DNA of 58,515 bases from CAYYMD01 sp964480425 (GCA_964480425.1 CAYZPY010000001.1:1-58515), one strand, 5' to 3'. Shown: positions 7,686 through 16,945, counted from the stretch's first letter. Numbers and translations are program-made. Notes: a model not told the origin generated them from the sequence alone.

Positions 7686-9158
7686 TTACCGCCGCAGGTC
7701 GTTGATGAATCGGCGCAGTTGGGTGTCGGCGTCGATGCGGAGGCAGTCCAGCCCGGCCATGTCTGCGAAGTCCTGGAGGTGTTCGGCGCCGACGGCCTGC
7801 GTGAATGCGGTGTGATGCGGACCGCCGGCGTGAATCCAGGCGGCGGCGGCGGTCTTCAAATCGGGTCTGGGTGTCCACACTACCCGCGCCACCGGCAGTT
7901 TGGGCAAATCCTCGTCCGGCTCGACGGCGTCCACCTCGTTGACGAGCATTTGGAACCTGTCGCCCACGTCGATAACGGCGGCGTTAACGGCCTGGCCGGC
8001 CGGGGCGGTGAACACCAGTCGCGGCGGGTCCGACCTTCCGCCGATGCCCAGGGGGTGGATTTCGCAATGCGGTTTTCCGGCCGCAATCGACGGGCAGACC
8101 TCCAGCATGTGCGCCCCGAGCACGCGCATCCGCCCGGGCTCGAAGTGGTAGGTGTAGTCTTCCATGAACGACGCCCCGCCGTCGAGCCCGTCGCCCATGA
8201 CCTTAACGGCCCGTAGCAGAGCGGCGGTTTTCCAGTCGCCCTCGGCGCCAAATCCGTATCCGTCGGACATTAAGCGTTGTGAGGCCATGCCGGGCAACTG
8301 CTCCAGCCCGTGGAGGTTCTCGAACGTGTCGGTGAAAGCGCCGAAGTCGCCGTCCTCCAGAAACGCCCGCATGCCCAGTTCCACCCGCGCGGTGTAGCGC
8401 AGCGCGTCGCGCCTGTCGCCGCCTTTTCGCAGCGTCTCGGCCATTTCGTACGTCTGATCGTATTGGTCGCACAGACGGTCCACGTCGGCGTCGGCGATCT
8501 CGTCCACGTATTCCAGCAGGTCGCCGATGCCGTATCCGCTGACCGAGTACCCCAGTTGCTGCTGAGCGGCGACCTTGTCGCCCTCGGTGACGGCCACCTC
8601 GCGCATGTTGTCGCCGAAGCGGGCGATTTTGAGTTTCCGCCCGTCGTCCCACGCCGCCGCGGCGCGCATCCACGCATCAAGCCGGGCTGCGACGTCGTCG
8701 TCCTGCCAGTGGCCTACGATTACCTTCCGCCTCTTGCCCAGGCGCGTGCAGATGTGCCCGAACTCCCGCCCCCCGTGGGCGGACTGGTTGAGGTTCATGA
8801 AGTCCATGTCTATCGTGGACCACGGGATGTCGCGATTGAACTGCGTGTGCAGGTGCGCGAAGGGTTTGTCAAGCGCGCTTAGCCCGGCGATCCACATCTT
8901 GGCCGGGGAAAACGTGTGCATCCAGCACACCAGTCCGATGCACGCCTGGGAGGTGTTCGCCTCCAGGCACAGGCGGCGAATCTCATCCGTCGTGGTCACC
9001 ACCGGCTTGAATACCAACTTAACCGCCAGGCGCCCGGTATTGTTCAGACCCTCGACGACTTTTTTGGAATCGTCGGCCACCTGCTCCAGCGCCTCCGGGC
9101 CGTACAAATGCTGACTGCCCGTAACGAACCATACTTCAAGCGAGTCGCGATTTATCAT
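7686..9158 (-). CDS. araA: L-arabinose isomerase
   Basis: 490 residues, the usual size for AraA. The N-terminus (EVWFVTGSQHLYGPEAL) is the strongly conserved start of bacterial L-arabinose isomerases, and WMHTFSPAKMWI and GDKVAAQQQLGYSV match further conserved blocks. The enzyme converts L-arabinose to L-ribulose using Mn2+ in the cytoplasm, the first step of arabinose use. The start has GGAG seven bases upstream. No araB or araD lies in the window, so the pathway must be completed elsewhere. It shares the region with a GH51 arabinofuranosidase (19451-21409) that would release its substrate, although the two genes are on opposite strands and about 10 kb apart. Confidence 0.96.
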   Translation of the reverse strand: MINRDSLEVWFVTGSQHLYGPEALEQVADDSKKVVEGLNNTGRLAVKLVFKPVVTTTDEIRRLCLEANTSQACIGLVCWMHTFSPAKMWIAGLSALDKPFAHLHTQFNRDIPWSTIDMDFMNLNQSAHGGREFGHICTRLGKRRKVIVGHWQDDDVAARLDAWMRAAAAWDDGRKLKIARFGDNMREVAVTEGDKVAAQQQLGYSVSGYGIGDLLEYVDEIADADVDRLCDQYDQTYEMAETLRKGGDRRDALRYTARVELGMRAFLEDGDFGAFTDTFENLHGLEQLPGMASQRLMSDGYGFGAEGDWKTAALLRAVKVMGDGLDGGASFMEDYTYHFEPGRMRVLGAHMLEVCPSIAAGKPHCEIHPLGIGGRSDPPRLVFTAPAGQAVNAAVIDVGDRFQMLVNEVDAVEPDEDLPKLPVARVVWTPRPDLKTAAAAWIHAGGPHHTAFTQAVGAEHLQDFADMAGLDCLRIDADTQLRRFINDLRR

Positions 9159-9268
9159 CTTGGTGCTCCATTTCCGTGCATGTTCGATATTACCGTCGCC
9201 TCGCGCCGCAAAAGCGCGGATTATACATCATACACGCACCGACCCCGTTTTAGCGAGATTTTGTCCTC

Positions 9269-9441
9269 TTATTCTGATTCGCCCCCGGTCGTTATTTTCA
9301 ATGCCGCGGCGAAGTCCGCCGTTTCGGGCGCGGTCCCGGGCAGGGTCGCCACCAGGCCTGGGCGGTGCGCCGCCACTGTAGTTTGGCGTTGCCGCCCGTC
9401 AGCGCGACGCCGCTTACCTCGACGTCCGCGCCGGCCAATGC
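9269..9441 (-). pseudogene. Frameshifted C-terminal remnant of a GH29 alpha-L-fucosidase
   Basis: Between araA and the beta-helix gene, the minus strand encodes in one frame ADVEVSGVALTGGNAKLQW followed by RRTAQ, and then, one base out of frame, GLVATLPGTAPETADFAA and ALKI before a TAA at 9269-9271. Joined, these resemble the usual C-terminal beta-sandwich end of GH29 fucosidases (V-x-LLG pattern, K-L-x-W, G-L-x-x-x-LP, A-x-A-x-K-I). An in-frame stop lies just upstream, so no catalytic domain remains. It is not a close copy of the three intact GH29 genes nearby, so it may come from another GH29 subfamily. The rest of 9159-9537 shows no gene. Confidence 0.55.
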
Positions 9442-9537
9442 TTACCCGCGGCCGCTGGGGCCGCTGAGTAAATAACAACAAGCCACGCCGGTAACGTGCA
9501 CGTTCGCTTCATTTTTTTATGGTTCAGTTCGCGGGCT

Positions 9538-11283
9538 TTATTTTCCGGCCTTGTCCCAGTTTATCTGCCGTCGGAGTAGTTCGACGGCTTCGATGCCCAG
9601 GCGGTCTTCGAGTTGCGCCTCGAAGAGACTCCGCGGCCAGACTCGCCGCCCGAAACTCTCGAACATTCCGTTGCCGATTTTGGGTCCTTCGCCGATGAGC
9701 GGGACGCCTTTGCCGCGGTAGAATTGGCGGTGTTTTTCGTGGTCGCCCTCCAGGGCGTAGCATCCGATTGCCCAGTTGTAGGTAATCGGCGGCTTGGCAG
9801 GGGGCGGCTGCATCACCACTATCGCCACCGCACCGCAGTTCCAGAAGGTGGAGTTGGCCCCTCGCCACTGCGTGCCGCCCCGGGTGGAGTTTTGAAGTTC
9901 GGCCCCGGTGACGCGGACGTTGTCGAACAGGTCGCCCACCACCCATCCGAAGTGCGGTCCGGGCCCGCCCACGTCGCCCTCGCTGAGGCAGTCCAGGTAC
10001 ACCCGCGGTCCGCCGCTGCCGTAGCCCGTGTTGAAAGAGTGCCGCGAATAGTTGGCGTAGCAGCGGTGGATCAGCACCTCCGCGCCGGATACGTTGAAGG
10101 CGTAGCGGGCGACATAGCCCAGGCCCTGGTAATACTTCGGGTCGGCCATGATCACCCGGCAGTCCTTGATGGTGGTCCTGTCGCTGCGGACCATGAACCC
10201 GGTGCCCAGGAAATACTTCGTGCTGACGTCGCGGAACCACATGTTTCGCCCGCCGGCCACCGACACCGCGCAGGGGCTGTGGGTCTGGGGGTCCTTGCCA
10301 TGCTCGTCGGGCTCGAAAACCGACACCAGCGTCATGTTCTCCATGCCCACGTTGCTGATAACGTCGCTTTCGGTGTATTTGGCGATGTATCCCCCGCCGT
10401 AAACCTTTGCGATGGGATTATACACGGGGCGGTCCACCGTGATAGTGTCACCCTCGATTGCGGTGATTTTGCAGTAGACCTTTTCGCGCGTGGCGGGTCG
10501 GGCGATTCGCCCGCCCCAGTCGTGGGGAACTTTGCCCTCGCCGTCCAGCGCGGGCGCGAACTTGGGATGCCCCATTACCCTGGTGCACCAACGCTGGTTC
10601 TGTCGGCGGGCAACGAGTATCTCGTCGCCGACCTCGTAGCCGTCGGTCGATTCGACCTGTAGCGTGGTGGAGTTTATGGGCATGTACCGGCTGGTGATTT
10701 CGCGTCGGGTGTCACTGATTTCGCTGCGATCGATGCGCCGCCCCATGGTAATGAACTTGTGATTCCATCCCTGGCGTGTCCAGCGGGCTTTCTTGTCGCC
10801 CCTGAAGGTGGCGCGGAGGATGGTGCCGCCGTCGGGGAACTGTCCGCGTCCGCGGAGCACCACGCCCGAGGCGTTTATGGTCAGCGATTTTGCGATTTCG
10901 TATTCGCCCGCCTCCAACAGCAGCGCGCCGCGGAAGCCGTCGTCGCTAAGCGGCATTTTGCTCAACTTGTCTATTGCCCTCTGGATGCGCGCGGTGTCGT
11001 CGGCGTCGTCGGCGTCGTCGGCGACGGTGATCTTGACGGGAACCATCGGGATGGGCGCCTCGCCGCGCATGTACCCGGCGTAGGAGTAATCGGGAATGCG
11101 ATTGCCCCAGCGGTCACGGGCGTAAACCAGTTCGCCCCCCGCGCCCGGACGGGCCCATTGGCTGAGGTTTATGTTCTTTTGAATCTGCTCTGCGGCAAGG
11201 GGCGCTTCGCCGACGGCGACGATCGGCGATATGCTCAAAATCAAAACGATAACCAGGCGTCCTGAGGTGAATGTGGATTTCAT
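9538..11283 (-). CDS. Secreted right-handed beta-helix protein (pectate-lyase-like fold)
   Basis: 581 residues with a signal peptide over about the first 25 (hydrophobic VIVLILSISPIVAV, cleavage likely near VGEA). The DDTARIQRAIDKL segment and the following LLLEAGEYEI and ASGVVLRGRG strands are typical of the pectate-lyase-3 superfamily N-terminal part, and the remainder has repeated short beta-strands as in beta-helix enzymes. It is clearly related to both halves of the large protein at 50202-53759, sharing WGNRIPDYSYAGYM, the WGGRxR/GGGY region and a C-terminal PRSLFEAQLEDRLG motif. It is probably a polysaccharide lyase or hydrolase acting outside the cytoplasmic membrane; I cannot name the substrate. 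AAAGGAAG lies 9 bases before the ATG. It is followed on the same strand by the GH29 remnant and araA. Confidence 0.8.
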   Translation of the reverse strand: MKSTFTSGRLVIVLILSISPIVAVGEAPLAAEQIQKNINLSQWARPGAGGELVYARDRWGNRIPDYSYAGYMRGEAPIPMVPVKITVADDADDADDTARIQRAIDKLSKMPLSDDGFRGALLLEAGEYEIAKSLTINASGVVLRGRGQFPDGGTILRATFRGDKKARWTRQGWNHKFITMGRRIDRSEISDTRREITSRYMPINSTTLQVESTDGYEVGDEILVARRQNQRWCTRVMGHPKFAPALDGEGKVPHDWGGRIARPATREKVYCKITAIEGDTITVDRPVYNPIAKVYGGGYIAKYTESDVISNVGMENMTLVSVFEPDEHGKDPQTHSPCAVSVAGGRNMWFRDVSTKYFLGTGFMVRSDRTTIKDCRVIMADPKYYQGLGYVARYAFNVSGAEVLIHRCYANYSRHSFNTGYGSGGPRVYLDCLSEGDVGGPGPHFGWVVGDLFDNVRVTGAELQNSTRGGTQWRGANSTFWNCGAVAIVVMQPPPAKPPITYNWAIGCYALEGDHEKHRQFYRGKGVPLIGEGPKIGNGMFESFGRRVWPRSLFEAQLEDRLGIEAVELLRRQINWDKAGK

Positions 11284-11463
11284 GTGCTCAAACTTCCTTT
11301 CGTTCAGGTAATAATCTTGTTGACTACTGGCAGCCCGCGGACAATCCGTAGGCTTACACGCGCGGCGGATTACTTCTTTTTAGTCACCCTCAAGGCGATA
11401 GCGTAATCGCAGGGAGCCCCTGCCGCACATACCGACCAACGCAACGATGCAGACTAATATAGC

Positions 11464-11492
11464 GCAATTGCGTTTATAGTGCAATTGCGTTT
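11464..11492. repeat. Two direct copies of a palindrome-containing 12-mer
   Basis: GCAATTGCGTTT occurs at 11464-11475 and again at 11481-11492, a spacing of 17 bases. Each copy contains the perfect palindrome GCAATTGC, extended to CGCAATTGCG in the first. It lies just past the stop of the first GH29 gene and about 190 bases upstream of the beta-helix gene start on the same strand, a reasonable place for a paired operator. The rest of 11284-11511 is without genes. The regulator is unknown; a LacI-type repressor is only a guess. Confidence 0.4.
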
Positions 11493-11511
11493 CATTTTTT
11501 ATTTATTAATT

Positions 11512-13080
11512 TTACCCGGCCGAGGGTTGCAGCGAGATCTCGAAGCCGGTGAGTTTGAAGACGTACGCGTGTTTGCAGGGGCGGGCGCTTTCCTTCAGGT
11601 CGGGCGGTTCGATGCTTATGCGCCCGTCATCGCCGATTTCGTACTTCAGCGGTTTGTCGTAGCCCAGGAGCATAACCTTGCCCTTTCCCGAGGCCTTGAC
11701 GGATTCGAGCACGATAGTCTTGTCTTCGGGCCAGCCCAGCGTGATGGCGTACAGCGCCTCGTCGTTTTTGGTGCGCGTATATCGCACGTCCTTTCCCGTG
11801 TACTTGACCTCGTCGACGAAGTGCCCGCCTTTTTTCATCTTCGTGGGTCCTTCGCCGTAAACTTTCCACGGGCGGGTGTTGTAAATCGCCTCCCCGTTAC
11901 AGTTCAGCCAGGCGCCCATCTGAAGCAGTATCTCTTTCTGCTTGTCGGGGATGGTTCCGTCGGACCTGGGCGAAATGTTCAAAAGCAAACAGCCGTTCTT
12001 GGATACGATGTCAATGAAATCGTGAATCACCCTTGTGGGGGGCTTTATCACGAGTTCACTGGTGTACGACCACGAACCGGACGTCCGCCACGGTCCGGCG
12101 GAGATGGTGTCGTCGGTCAGCCAGACGTTCTGTTTAAGGTCCTTGGCGCGTCCCTTCTCGAAATCCTCCACCGACAGGTCCAGCGGAAGGTCCTTCTGCT
12201 TGCGGGTGACGACCACGGACTTGTCCCACTGGGCGGCGCGGTTGAAGTAGTACGCCAGGTACTTCCGCTGGTGCTCGGGGGGTATGGTGTCCAGCCAGGA
12301 GTCGAACCACATGAGGTCCGGCTGATACTTGTCGATGACCTCGGCGAGTTTGGTCAGCCAGACCTTGTGGAACTTGTCTTTGGTCATGTTTCCGTAGAGC
12401 ATCCGGAGTTTGGGGTCATCCGAGGCGGTTGGCCAGCCCTTGACGCGGTTGTAGTGTATCCTGTTGCGGGCGTGGTGAAAGGAGGTGACGAACTTCATGC
12501 CGCGTTTTCGGGCGGCCTTTGCCAGCATGCCCGTAACGTCGCGCTTCGGTCCGGTTTCGGCCGCGTTCCAGGGCGTGATTTCGCTGTCCCACATGGAGTA
12601 ACCGTCGTGGTGCTCGGCCACGGGACCGATGTACTTCGCCCCGGCCTTTTCGAACAGCGCCACCCACCGCTCGGCGTCGAACTTCTCGGCCTTGAACATC
12701 GGGACAAAATCGTGATACCCGAACTTGTCCGGCGGGCCGTAGGTCTTGACGTGGTGCTTGTGAACGTGGTCTTTCTTCTTGTGCATGTGGCAGGGGTACC
12801 ACTCGTTGCCGTATTCCGGCACGCAGTACACGCCCCAGTGGAAGTAGATTCCGAATTTTGCGTCGCGGAACCACTGGGGCGCCGCGGTGTGTTTGGAAAG
12901 CGACTCCCAGTCGGGCTTGAACGGGCCCTGCCTGTTGACCTTCTCGATCTTGTCGACCCACCGGTTTATTACGCGCACGTTTTCGGCCGGGTCGAAATCT
13001 TTCCCCGGTGCGTCGGCAGAGGCAAAGACCGCCGCCGCAATCGCGCACGTGGCGAGTATCTTCGTATTTCGTCCTTTCAT
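11512..13080 (-). CDS. GH29 family alpha-L-fucosidase (copy 1)
   Basis: 522 residues with a signal peptide (ILATCAIAAAVFASADA). GH29 hallmarks are FRDAKFGIYFHWGVYCVPEYGNEWY, EHHDGYSMWDSEITPWN, and DLMWFDSW, whose Asp260 is in the position of the catalytic nucleophile. A C-terminal beta-sandwich ends with HAYVFKLTGFEI. The enzyme should hydrolyse alpha-L-fucosyl linkages in the periplasm or outside the cell with retention. It is the last of three tandem GH29 genes, 19 bases after copy 2, and diverges most from the other two. The start is supported by AGAGGAA. Subfamily and linkage preference cannot be read from the sequence alone. Confidence 0.92.
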   Translation of the reverse strand: MKGRNTKILATCAIAAAVFASADAPGKDFDPAENVRVINRWVDKIEKVNRQGPFKPDWESLSKHTAAPQWFRDAKFGIYFHWGVYCVPEYGNEWYPCHMHKKKDHVHKHHVKTYGPPDKFGYHDFVPMFKAEKFDAERWVALFEKAGAKYIGPVAEHHDGYSMWDSEITPWNAAETGPKRDVTGMLAKAARKRGMKFVTSFHHARNRIHYNRVKGWPTASDDPKLRMLYGNMTKDKFHKVWLTKLAEVIDKYQPDLMWFDSWLDTIPPEHQRKYLAYYFNRAAQWDKSVVVTRKQKDLPLDLSVEDFEKGRAKDLKQNVWLTDDTISAGPWRTSGSWSYTSELVIKPPTRVIHDFIDIVSKNGCLLLNISPRSDGTIPDKQKEILLQMGAWLNCNGEAIYNTRPWKVYGEGPTKMKKGGHFVDEVKYTGKDVRYTRTKNDEALYAITLGWPEDKTIVLESVKASGKGKVMLLGYDKPLKYEIGDDGRISIEPPDLKESARPCKHAYVFKLTGFEISLQPSAG

Positions 13081-13099
13081 TTTCGCGTTCCTCTTGTTG

Positions 13100-14674
13100 C
13101 TACTTCTTGGCGGCGGGGTGCAGGGCTGTCTTAAAGCCGCTCAACTTAAAGACATACGCGTATTTGCACGGCCGGTCCTTTTCTTTCAAATCCGGCACGT
13201 TAATGACGGGTCGGTCTGCGGAGTCGAGTTTATACTTCACCGTGCCCTTGTAGCCCAGGAGCATAACCTTTCCCTTTCCCACGACCTTGACGGATTCGAG
13301 CACGATAGTCTTATCTTCGGGCCAGCCCATAACGATGGCGTAGAGGTTCTCGTTGTCCTTGCTGCGCGTGTAGCGGATGTCCTTTGCGGTGTAGGTGATG
13401 GTCCTCGCCGCCCGCTTGTCCTTCATGCGCGTGGGTCCTTCGCCGAACGTCAGCCAGGGGCGGGTGTCGTAAATCGCCTCGCCGTTGACGTCAAGCCAGG
13501 CGCCCATCTCCAGGAGAATCTTCTTCTGGTCGTCGGGGATGGTTCCGTCGGCCTTGGGGGCGATGTTGAACAGCAAACAGCCGTTCTTGGAGACGATGTC
13601 AATGAAATCGTGCAGAACCTTCGAGGTGGTCTTCAGCGGCAGGTTCTTTGTGTAGCACCAACTGGTCTGGCTGATGGAATCGTCGGTCAGCCAGCAGTAA
13701 TCGGTCAGTTCCTCGGCGCGTCCTCTTTCTATGTCCAGGACGGAAACCTCCGGGGGATACTGCCGATGTTTGGAGGTCACCACCACGTCCTTGTCCCACT
13801 TTTTGGCGCTGTTGAAGTAGTACGCAAGGTAACGCTTGTGGTAGGAATCCTTGATGTAATCCAGTTTTCCGTCGTGCCAGATGAGGTCCGGGTGGTACTT
13901 GTCGATGACCTCGCCGAGTTTTGCCAGGAATATCTCGTAATAGGTCTCGTCCGAGACGTTGGCGTATAGCATGCGCAGGACGGGGTCGGTGGTATTCACG
14001 GGCCAGTCGGGCTTGTCCTTGGGGCGGGGGTACCACCACTTTGTCCGCTCGTGGTGGAATGTGGTCACGAACTTCATGCCGCGCTTGCGAATGGCCTTTT
14101 CCAGCAGTCCGGTGAAGTCCTTGCGCGGGCCCTTGTCAACGGAGTTCCACGGCGTTATGTCGCTGTCCCACAGGGAGAAACCGTCGTGATGTTCGACGAC
14201 CGGTCCGGCGTACTTGGCTCCGGCCTTTTTGCACAGTTCCGCCCATTCGTCGGCGTCGAATTTTTCGGCCTTGAACATCGGAACAAAGTCGTGATACCCG
14301 AACTCGTCCGGCTGGCCGTAGGTCTTGAGGTGGTAATTGTAATAACTGCGGCGACTGTCCTTCTTGCTCTTTTTGTGCATCCGGCGGGGGTACCACTCGT
14401 TTCCGTGGGCCGGTACGCTGTAAACCCCCCAGTGCCAGTAGATGCCGAACTTGGCGTCGCGGAACCATTCGGGCGCCTCTTCGTGCTTTTCGAGGTCCTT
14501 CCAGTCGGCCTTGTACGGACCTGCGGCGACGCCCTTGTCGATCCTGGCCAGTTGCTTCTTGATGGCCTGGGCGTACTTTTCGGGCAGTTCACCCCCGCGG
14601 GCGGGTGTCGCAACGGACATTCCCACGACAATAGCGGCGGCAATTAAAAGCCCCAGTTTTATACGCATGTTCAT
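13100..14674 (-). CDS. GH29 family alpha-L-fucosidase (copy 2)
   Basis: 524 residues with a signal peptide (LGLLIAAAIVVGMSVATPARG). It has FRDAKFGIYWHWGVYSVPAHGNEWY, EHHDGFSLWDSDITPWN and DLIWHDGKLD, with Asp268 as expected nucleophile, then the C-terminal beta-sandwich (PCKYAYVFKLSGF). It is noticeably closer to copy 3 than to copy 1, including long nearly identical stretches such as FGYHDFVPMFKAEKFDADEW, so it probably arose by the more recent duplication. The ATG at 14674 has GAGGAGAG seven bases upstream, and the gene follows copy 3 after 30 bases, which suggests one transcript. It is secreted, and fucose from host or algal glycans is the expected product. Confidence 0.92.
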   Translation of the reverse strand: MNMRIKLGLLIAAAIVVGMSVATPARGGELPEKYAQAIKKQLARIDKGVAAGPYKADWKDLEKHEEAPEWFRDAKFGIYWHWGVYSVPAHGNEWYPRRMHKKSKKDSRRSYYNYHLKTYGQPDEFGYHDFVPMFKAEKFDADEWAELCKKAGAKYAGPVVEHHDGFSLWDSDITPWNSVDKGPRKDFTGLLEKAIRKRGMKFVTTFHHERTKWWYPRPKDKPDWPVNTTDPVLRMLYANVSDETYYEIFLAKLGEVIDKYHPDLIWHDGKLDYIKDSYHKRYLAYYFNSAKKWDKDVVVTSKHRQYPPEVSVLDIERGRAEELTDYCWLTDDSISQTSWCYTKNLPLKTTSKVLHDFIDIVSKNGCLLFNIAPKADGTIPDDQKKILLEMGAWLDVNGEAIYDTRPWLTFGEGPTRMKDKRAARTITYTAKDIRYTRSKDNENLYAIVMGWPEDKTIVLESVKVVGKGKVMLLGYKGTVKYKLDSADRPVINVPDLKEKDRPCKYAYVFKLSGFKTALHPAAKK

Positions 14675-14704
14675 AATTTTCTCTCCTCAAATGGATTAAA
14701 CGAA

Positions 14705-16669
14705 TCAGTCGACCTTGTTAAGTTCCAGGTTCCACAGGTTGATGGTGTTCCATTTCTTCGGACTGGCGGGTTTGGCCACGACCTCGTACGTGCCGGGGGC
14801 GGCGATTTTGACTTGCCCAATCGAGGCCGTTTGCCTGTTGCCGAAACCGCCGGTTTCGGACAGGTCCGACTCGGCGTTCTGCTCGGCGATTTCGACGACC
14901 AGGCGGGTCGAGTTCGGGGAGGCGTACGAGGCCGAAATCTTGTACGAGTCCTTTTCCTTTACGGCGACCTTCCAGACGACCTTGTCCTTTCCGGAGTTCC
15001 AGTAGCCGATGTTCTGGTCCTGGTATTTGTCTTCCAGTCTCAGCGAGCCGGCCAGCGCCGCCTCGCCTGCGCCGAGGGTAAGGTCTTTGCTGACGGCTTT
15101 GGGTAAGGGTTTGTCCGGGTCGAATCCGGGCCGAACGCCGATGTCGAAGCCGCTTATCTTAAATACGTAGGCATGCTCGCACGGACGTTGGTCCTGGGAC
15201 AGTTCGGGCACGTTGATGAGCAGGTGCTTCTCGTCGGTGATGGTGTACGTCAGCGGCTTTTCGTAGCCAAGCATCGCGACCTTGCCCTCACCGGAGACCA
15301 CCGCCGAGCGGAGGGTGAATTTATCGCCCTGTAACCAGCCCATAACGATTGCGTACAGCGACTCGCCGTCTTTGGATCGCGTATAGCGCACGTCCTTTCC
15401 CGTGTACTTGACCTCGCCGACGAAGTGCCCGCCCTTTTTCATCCGGGCGGTTCCTTCGCCGTAAATCTCCCACGGTCGGGTGTTGTAAATCGCCTCGCCG
15501 TTTACGTCCAGCCAGGCGCCCATCTCCAGCAGGACCTTCTTCTGGTCGTCCGGAATCATGCCGTTGGCCTTGGGAGAGATGTTCAGCAGCAAACAGCCGT
15601 TCTTGGAGACGATGTCTATGAAATCGTGAAGGACCCGGCGTGTATCCTTGATGCGAAGGCCCTTCGTATAGCACCACGACCCGCGGCTGATGGTGTCGTC
15701 GGTCAGCCAGGCGTAATCGGTGAGTTTGTCGGCGCGTCCCTTCTCGAAGTCCAGCACGGAGATTTCCCGGGGATACTGCCAGTTCTTGGTGGTCACCACG
15801 ACGTCCCTGCCCCATTTCTTGGCGCTGTTGAAGTAGTACGCCAGGTAGCGGGCGCTGTAAGACTTGTTGATGTGTCCCAGCGCGCCGTCGTGCCAGATGA
15901 GGTCCGGCTGGTACTTGTCGATGACCTCCCCGAGTTTGGCGATGAAGATCTTGTAGTACGTCTCGTTCGAGACGTTTGCGTATAGCATCCGCAGGACGGG
16001 GTCCTCGGTGGTGGTGGGCCAGCCCTCGACGCGCGGATACCACCACTTTGTCCGCTCGTGGTGGAATGTGGTCACGAACTTCATGCCGCGTTTGCGAATG
16101 GCCTTTTCCAGCAGACCGGTCAGGTCCTTCTTTGGGCCCATGTCGGCGGCGTTCCAGGGGGTGATGTCGCTGTCCCACATGGAGAAACCGTCGTGATGCT
16201 CGACGACCGGTCCGGCGTACCGGGCGCCCGCCTTTTTGCAAAGTTCCGCCCATTCGTCGGCGTCGAATTTTTCGGCCTTGAACATCGGAACGAAATCGTG
16301 ATAGCCGAACTCGTCCGGCTGGCCGTACGTCTTGACGTGATGCTTGTAGTATCTCTTGTTCTTGACGTGCATCCACTTGGGATACCACTCGTTTCCGTAG
16401 GCGGGCACGCTGTAAACCCCCCAGTGCCAGTAGATGCCGAACTTGGCGTCGCGGAACCATTCGGGCGCCGCTTCGTGCTTCTCGAGGTCCTTCCAGTCGG
16501 GCTTGTACGGACCGGCGGCGTTGAGTTTGTCCATCTTTGAGATTTGCTTCTCTATCGCCCGGGCGTACTTCCGGGGTATTTCGTCCGCGCCGGTCCGGGG
16601 CGCAGATGCAATACACATGGCGGCCAGCGATAACGCGCACAGCGCCGCGAATTGTTTACGGATAATCAT
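14705..16669 (-). CDS. GH29 family alpha-L-fucosidase (copy 3) with C-terminal appended domain
   Basis: 654 residues from the ATG at 16669, chosen over an upstream in-frame ATG at 16711 because AAGGAG sits just before it and the protein then begins with a clean signal peptide (MIIRKQFAALCALSLAAMCI). Catalytic blocks match copy 2 (FRDAKFGIYWHWGVYSVPAYG, DLIWHDGALG with Asp261 as likely nucleophile). After the usual GH29 end (HAYVFKISGFDI) there are about 130 extra residues, with DKVVWKVAVKEKDSYKISASY and APGTYEVVAKPAS, resembling a beta-sandwich carbohydrate-binding appendage. It is first in the three-gene GH29 run and divergent from the sulfatase at 16941, with a 271-base gap that should hold both promoters. 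Confidence 0.92.
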   Translation of the reverse strand: MIIRKQFAALCALSLAAMCIASAPRTGADEIPRKYARAIEKQISKMDKLNAAGPYKPDWKDLEKHEAAPEWFRDAKFGIYWHWGVYSVPAYGNEWYPKWMHVKNKRYYKHHVKTYGQPDEFGYHDFVPMFKAEKFDADEWAELCKKAGARYAGPVVEHHDGFSMWDSDITPWNAADMGPKKDLTGLLEKAIRKRGMKFVTTFHHERTKWWYPRVEGWPTTTEDPVLRMLYANVSNETYYKIFIAKLGEVIDKYQPDLIWHDGALGHINKSYSARYLAYYFNSAKKWGRDVVVTTKNWQYPREISVLDFEKGRADKLTDYAWLTDDTISRGSWCYTKGLRIKDTRRVLHDFIDIVSKNGCLLLNISPKANGMIPDDQKKVLLEMGAWLDVNGEAIYNTRPWEIYGEGTARMKKGGHFVGEVKYTGKDVRYTRSKDGESLYAIVMGWLQGDKFTLRSAVVSGEGKVAMLGYEKPLTYTITDEKHLLINVPELSQDQRPCEHAYVFKISGFDIGVRPGFDPDKPLPKAVSKDLTLGAGEAALAGSLRLEDKYQDQNIGYWNSGKDKVVWKVAVKEKDSYKISASYASPNSTRLVVEIAEQNAESDLSETGGFGNRQTASIGQVKIAAPGTYEVVAKPASPKKWNTINLWNLELNKVD

Positions 16670-16914
16670 GATCGAACTCCTTTTCCGTCGTGAATCCTCA
16701 AATTTCAACATAATTCGCCGTTAGTCTTCAATATATAAATCAAATTATCCACTATTGGTTTCGGGTAAATTCAATTCAAAAATCCCTTGGCGCGACGATG
16801 CTCAATTGCCCGGGGAATATAGAAACCCCCGCAGCGACGTCGCCGCTTGCCGATAGAATTCCATAAAACCCGGTGGCGATTCGCGACCCGCGGGTGGATA
16901 ATGCAGCCGTTACC

Positions 16915-16945
16915 CGGACGTGCGACGTGAAAGGAAGATAATGGA
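16915..16945 (+). repeat. 31-bp direct repeat, copy A (sulfatase translation start)
   Basis: This segment contains the ribosome binding site (AAAGGAAG) and the first codons of the sulfatase gene. The same 31 bases recur exactly at 18390-18420, just after the sulfatase stop codon. Identity stops sharply at both ends. Confidence 0.85.

Noticed and set aside
10981..11040. Run of repeated GTCGTCGGC units in the beta-helix gene as a possible microsatellite or CRISPR-like repeat
   Set aside because: It simply encodes the acidic DDADDADD stretch of the beta-helix protein; there is no spacer structure.
13100..16669. Long near-identical stretches between GH29 copies 2 and 3 as a possible mobile repeat
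   Set aside because: The similarity follows the protein-coding blocks and fades outside the genes, as expected for gene duplication; no transposase or terminal inverted repeats are seen.
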